In this document: positions 61,695-64,000 of the stretch, piece by piece
Numbering within the stretch: the stretch's first letter is position 1
How the letters are laid out: every line of letters starts with the position of its first letter
NCBI GenBank assembly: GCA_028622995.1
Contig: JAJQJQ010000066.1
Coordinates: 1 to 64,000, forward strand
DNA: 64,000 bases
Direction: 5' to 3'
Source: Panagrolaimus kolymaensis
Lineage: Eukaryota; Nematoda; Chromadorea; Rhabditida; Panagrolaimidae
Position numbers and translations under genes: made by a program
The notes under the pieces: generated by a model
Seen by the model: only the letters and a program-made list of their open reading frames with translations
Databases searched by the model: none
What the model was told of the DNA's origin: nothing

Positions 61695-64000
61695 GATGAT
61701 TGAAACAAATTCAGAAGGTTCACAGGAAACTGAAAAAATGAAAGTTCAGTGAATGAATGAATGAAAAAGAGCGAAAAAATGGAAGTTTCAAAGTTGAAGA
61801 AAATGAAGCGAATCATCTTCGATTCCAACGATTTTAGGCTAGTACACGTTCACGACACGAAATACAGAATCATTGTAAAAAGCGCATTTTCAAATTTACG
61901 AAATATTTTGAATCCATTCTCCTAATTTTTTTTGGACCATCTTTTAATTTTTTTATGGTCTTATCAAATATGTTCTAAATTCTAATAAAGACAACTCCAA
62001 AATGTCATCAAACTGTCTTTTGCGAAAAAATTTAAGAGAAAAAATGTGAAACAATTCATGGTCATTAACCATGTATGTAAGCCATATATATTTCTAATTT
62101 ATCGATATCAAATTTCTTTCAAATATCAACAAATAAATATGCAAAAAAAGCGATACAACGTTGCATTTTTTAGTTGTTGTTGCTTAACGAACTAAAAAAG
62201 GACGATGCAAGCAGCAGCATTTATTTGGAACAGAGACGTTTTTTGTTTCCTTCAAAAAAAAAGAAGGAGACAAGAAATTTTTTGATGAAGAAGCAAATAT
62301 AAATGTTGTGTTCATTTTTTCATTTTTTTGAGGAAAAAGAAATGATTCGAGAAGTTTTGATTTGAAACGTAAGCATAAAATTTATTGAGACAGAAAAAAG
62401 AAATGTTAAAGCATTGATTTTTGGTTGCTTTTTTTTTGAATTAAAAAGGTTAAGCACATATGAAACGCCTTTTTTACAAATTTTTAAAGCTCATAAACAA
62501 ACATGGAGAAAAAAGTTCGGTTTAACTTGAAGGTGGTAAATTAGTTAAACGGGAAGTTTGAGGATAAAAGAGGTAAGCAAAGAAAGAATTGATTTTCCAC
62601 AAAAAAAAGTTGTTCAAATTTTGTATGGATATTGTTGGGACAATTCTTTCGATTTTATGGGATAGGATTATTAGCATTACAATTAAACATAATTAGTTAG
62701 ACAAGTTATAACGTCACTTTCCATCTAAAAATGATGAGTTTCATATTTGCCTGAAGCAAAATGAATTTTTCAAAGATTCCATAAAAGCAATTTTTGTTGC
62801 TTTAAATTTTTTAAAATCAAAGCTACTAAAATAAAGAAATGGATTACTTCAAAATAAATTAATACATAGGGAAGCGCATTTCAAACATTGTTTACAACTA
62901 CCAAAAAGCACTCTTTTGCTCCTTCACCAACTCTTATTTCACGCGTATTACATTTTTATTTTTAGAGAAGCTTGCCGCCGATTCACGCAAAATAACAAAA
63001 ACAGTGAATAAAAAAGCAAAATAAATAACACAAAATAAAGATGGAAACTCTAACTGATTTTTCTTTTTGGGCGAAGAAATAAGAAGGAGAAAGAAAACTA
63101 ACTATAAAAGTGCTGCTGTTGGCTGCTGTGTTTCATTGCAACAATATTTCTTCCTTTTTTTGTATTTTGGTGAACAATGAAAACTAAAAGAAAAGTGATC
63201 AATCACGCAAAAAGGAGTTCTTCGGTTTTTCTCGATTTAGATGGAAGCTGTGGCCAAAAAAGGAAAAAAAGAAATTGATACAAAAAAATCTTAAATTTTC
63301 TTTTTAAAGAAAGAAGAATTCCAAAAAAAGCTGCAGGTGCATCCAACTCTTTTTTCGTTGTTGTTGAAGAAGGCGTTTCCTTAACATTTTTTTGTTATTA
63401 AAAAGAGAAGCTGCTGAAATAAAAGAAAGAAGTTATTCACGAAGAAGAAGAATGATTCAAAGGATTTTCCGGTTCTTTTTTTCTTTCTCTTTTTATGGTT
63501 AAAAATGTTGTTGTACAATTCCCCTTTTTTACATAGTTTTTGACGTAATGCTTATCAAAAAAAAATTAGCGTTAAAGAATGAGAAAATGACTGAGATTTT
63601 TGAGGAGTTTATTGAAAGGAACATTCTTCAAATTCTTACAAGCTTTGATGAGGATTATTTAGTTTCAAAAGAAGAAGACGGACACATTTTTGTAAAAGAC
63701 AACTGAATGGTGGTAGTAATTTAGCCTCCAACCTTTAAGTTTACTTATTTAATGAATTTTTGTGTTATGAAAACCAAAAACTTTATGGCATAGTTTTTCT
63801 GCCATGCGAAGCAATTTTATAAAGTTGCAGAAGTTAATTTTTTCAGAAATTCGTTGCATTTACAACTCGATTTAAAAGTTTGGAAGACATTTTAAAGTGA
63901 ACAATTTGAGGAAAACGTTGATGACCTTCAAATCCTCCAATTTTCTCAAAATTTAATCGCCTACATTGAGAGACTCTCTTTTTTGAGTCAAAATAAATCA
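61695..64000. other. Intergenic, no convincing gene
   Basis: AT-rich with many A and T homopolymers and purine runs such as GAAGAAG. A 52-codon plus-strand frame at about 63550-63708 (MLIKKKLALKNEKMTEIFEE...) is charged and could be an exon, but I could not chain it to another exon before the window ends. Confidence 0.5.

Noticed and set aside
63550..63708. Possible 52-residue charged protein near the right end
   Set aside because: Single short frame with no splice partner, no acceptor at the start and no recognisable family; left as unassigned.

Overview
The window is an AT-rich eukaryotic chromosome segment. Genes are split by short GT...AG introns, mostly 45-140 nt. Several starts sit just behind a TTTCAG- or TTTATAG-like acceptor with no upstream exon, as expected for spliced-leader trans-splicing. 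Transgelin/calponin-type genes starting MADRASKSG and ending GLNMGNFRHM, a COPI gamma subunit, a neuropeptide-type GPCR and an SLC26 transporter together point to a nematode; the species cannot be fixed. All exon structures were assembled by eye from splice sites and reading-frame phase.

Left part (1-12,700). This holds the 3' part of an unrecognised helical protein gene, then a minus-strand gene for a membrane-anchored trypsin-like pseudoprotease with a DM9-like cytosolic tail. Next come a small cysteine-containing secreted, probably GPI-anchored protein, a protein joining an SGNH-like domain to four C2HC fingers, and an unrecognised eight-exon gene.

Centre (12,722-40,734). A 28-kb tandem array holds thirteen complete ~2.14-kb units and one partial unit. 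Each unit carries diverged ~180-190-bp subrepeats (a higher-order repeat) and one tRNA-like sequence with recognisable A and B boxes, a CAA-rich tail and T-runs. Length variation is confined to two simple-sequence tracts. The right edge of the array cuts into a minus-strand gene with a weakly Hsp70/actin-like layout.

Right-centre (41,769-53,330). This is a conserved, ordinary region: full-length gamma-COP, a five-exon class A neuropeptide receptor, a small one-helix membrane protein, an eleven-exon SLC26 anion transporter with STAS domain, and a small coiled-coil protein.

Right end (53,949-61,694). Three minus-strand transgelin-like genes (A, B, C) alternate with two copies of a zinc-knuckle/F-box-like gene inside a direct 3,472-bp duplication. 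Gene C is a normal transgelin. Gene A has its calponin-repeat region replaced by a transmembrane segment but keeps the family's last ten residues. Gene B looks like a chimera (5' exons of A, 3' exon of C) made by unequal crossing-over at a 29-bp shared stretch. A 230-bp TTAA-flanked foldback element sits in intron 1 of A and B and overlaps the splice acceptor. The last 2.3 kb shows no convincing gene.
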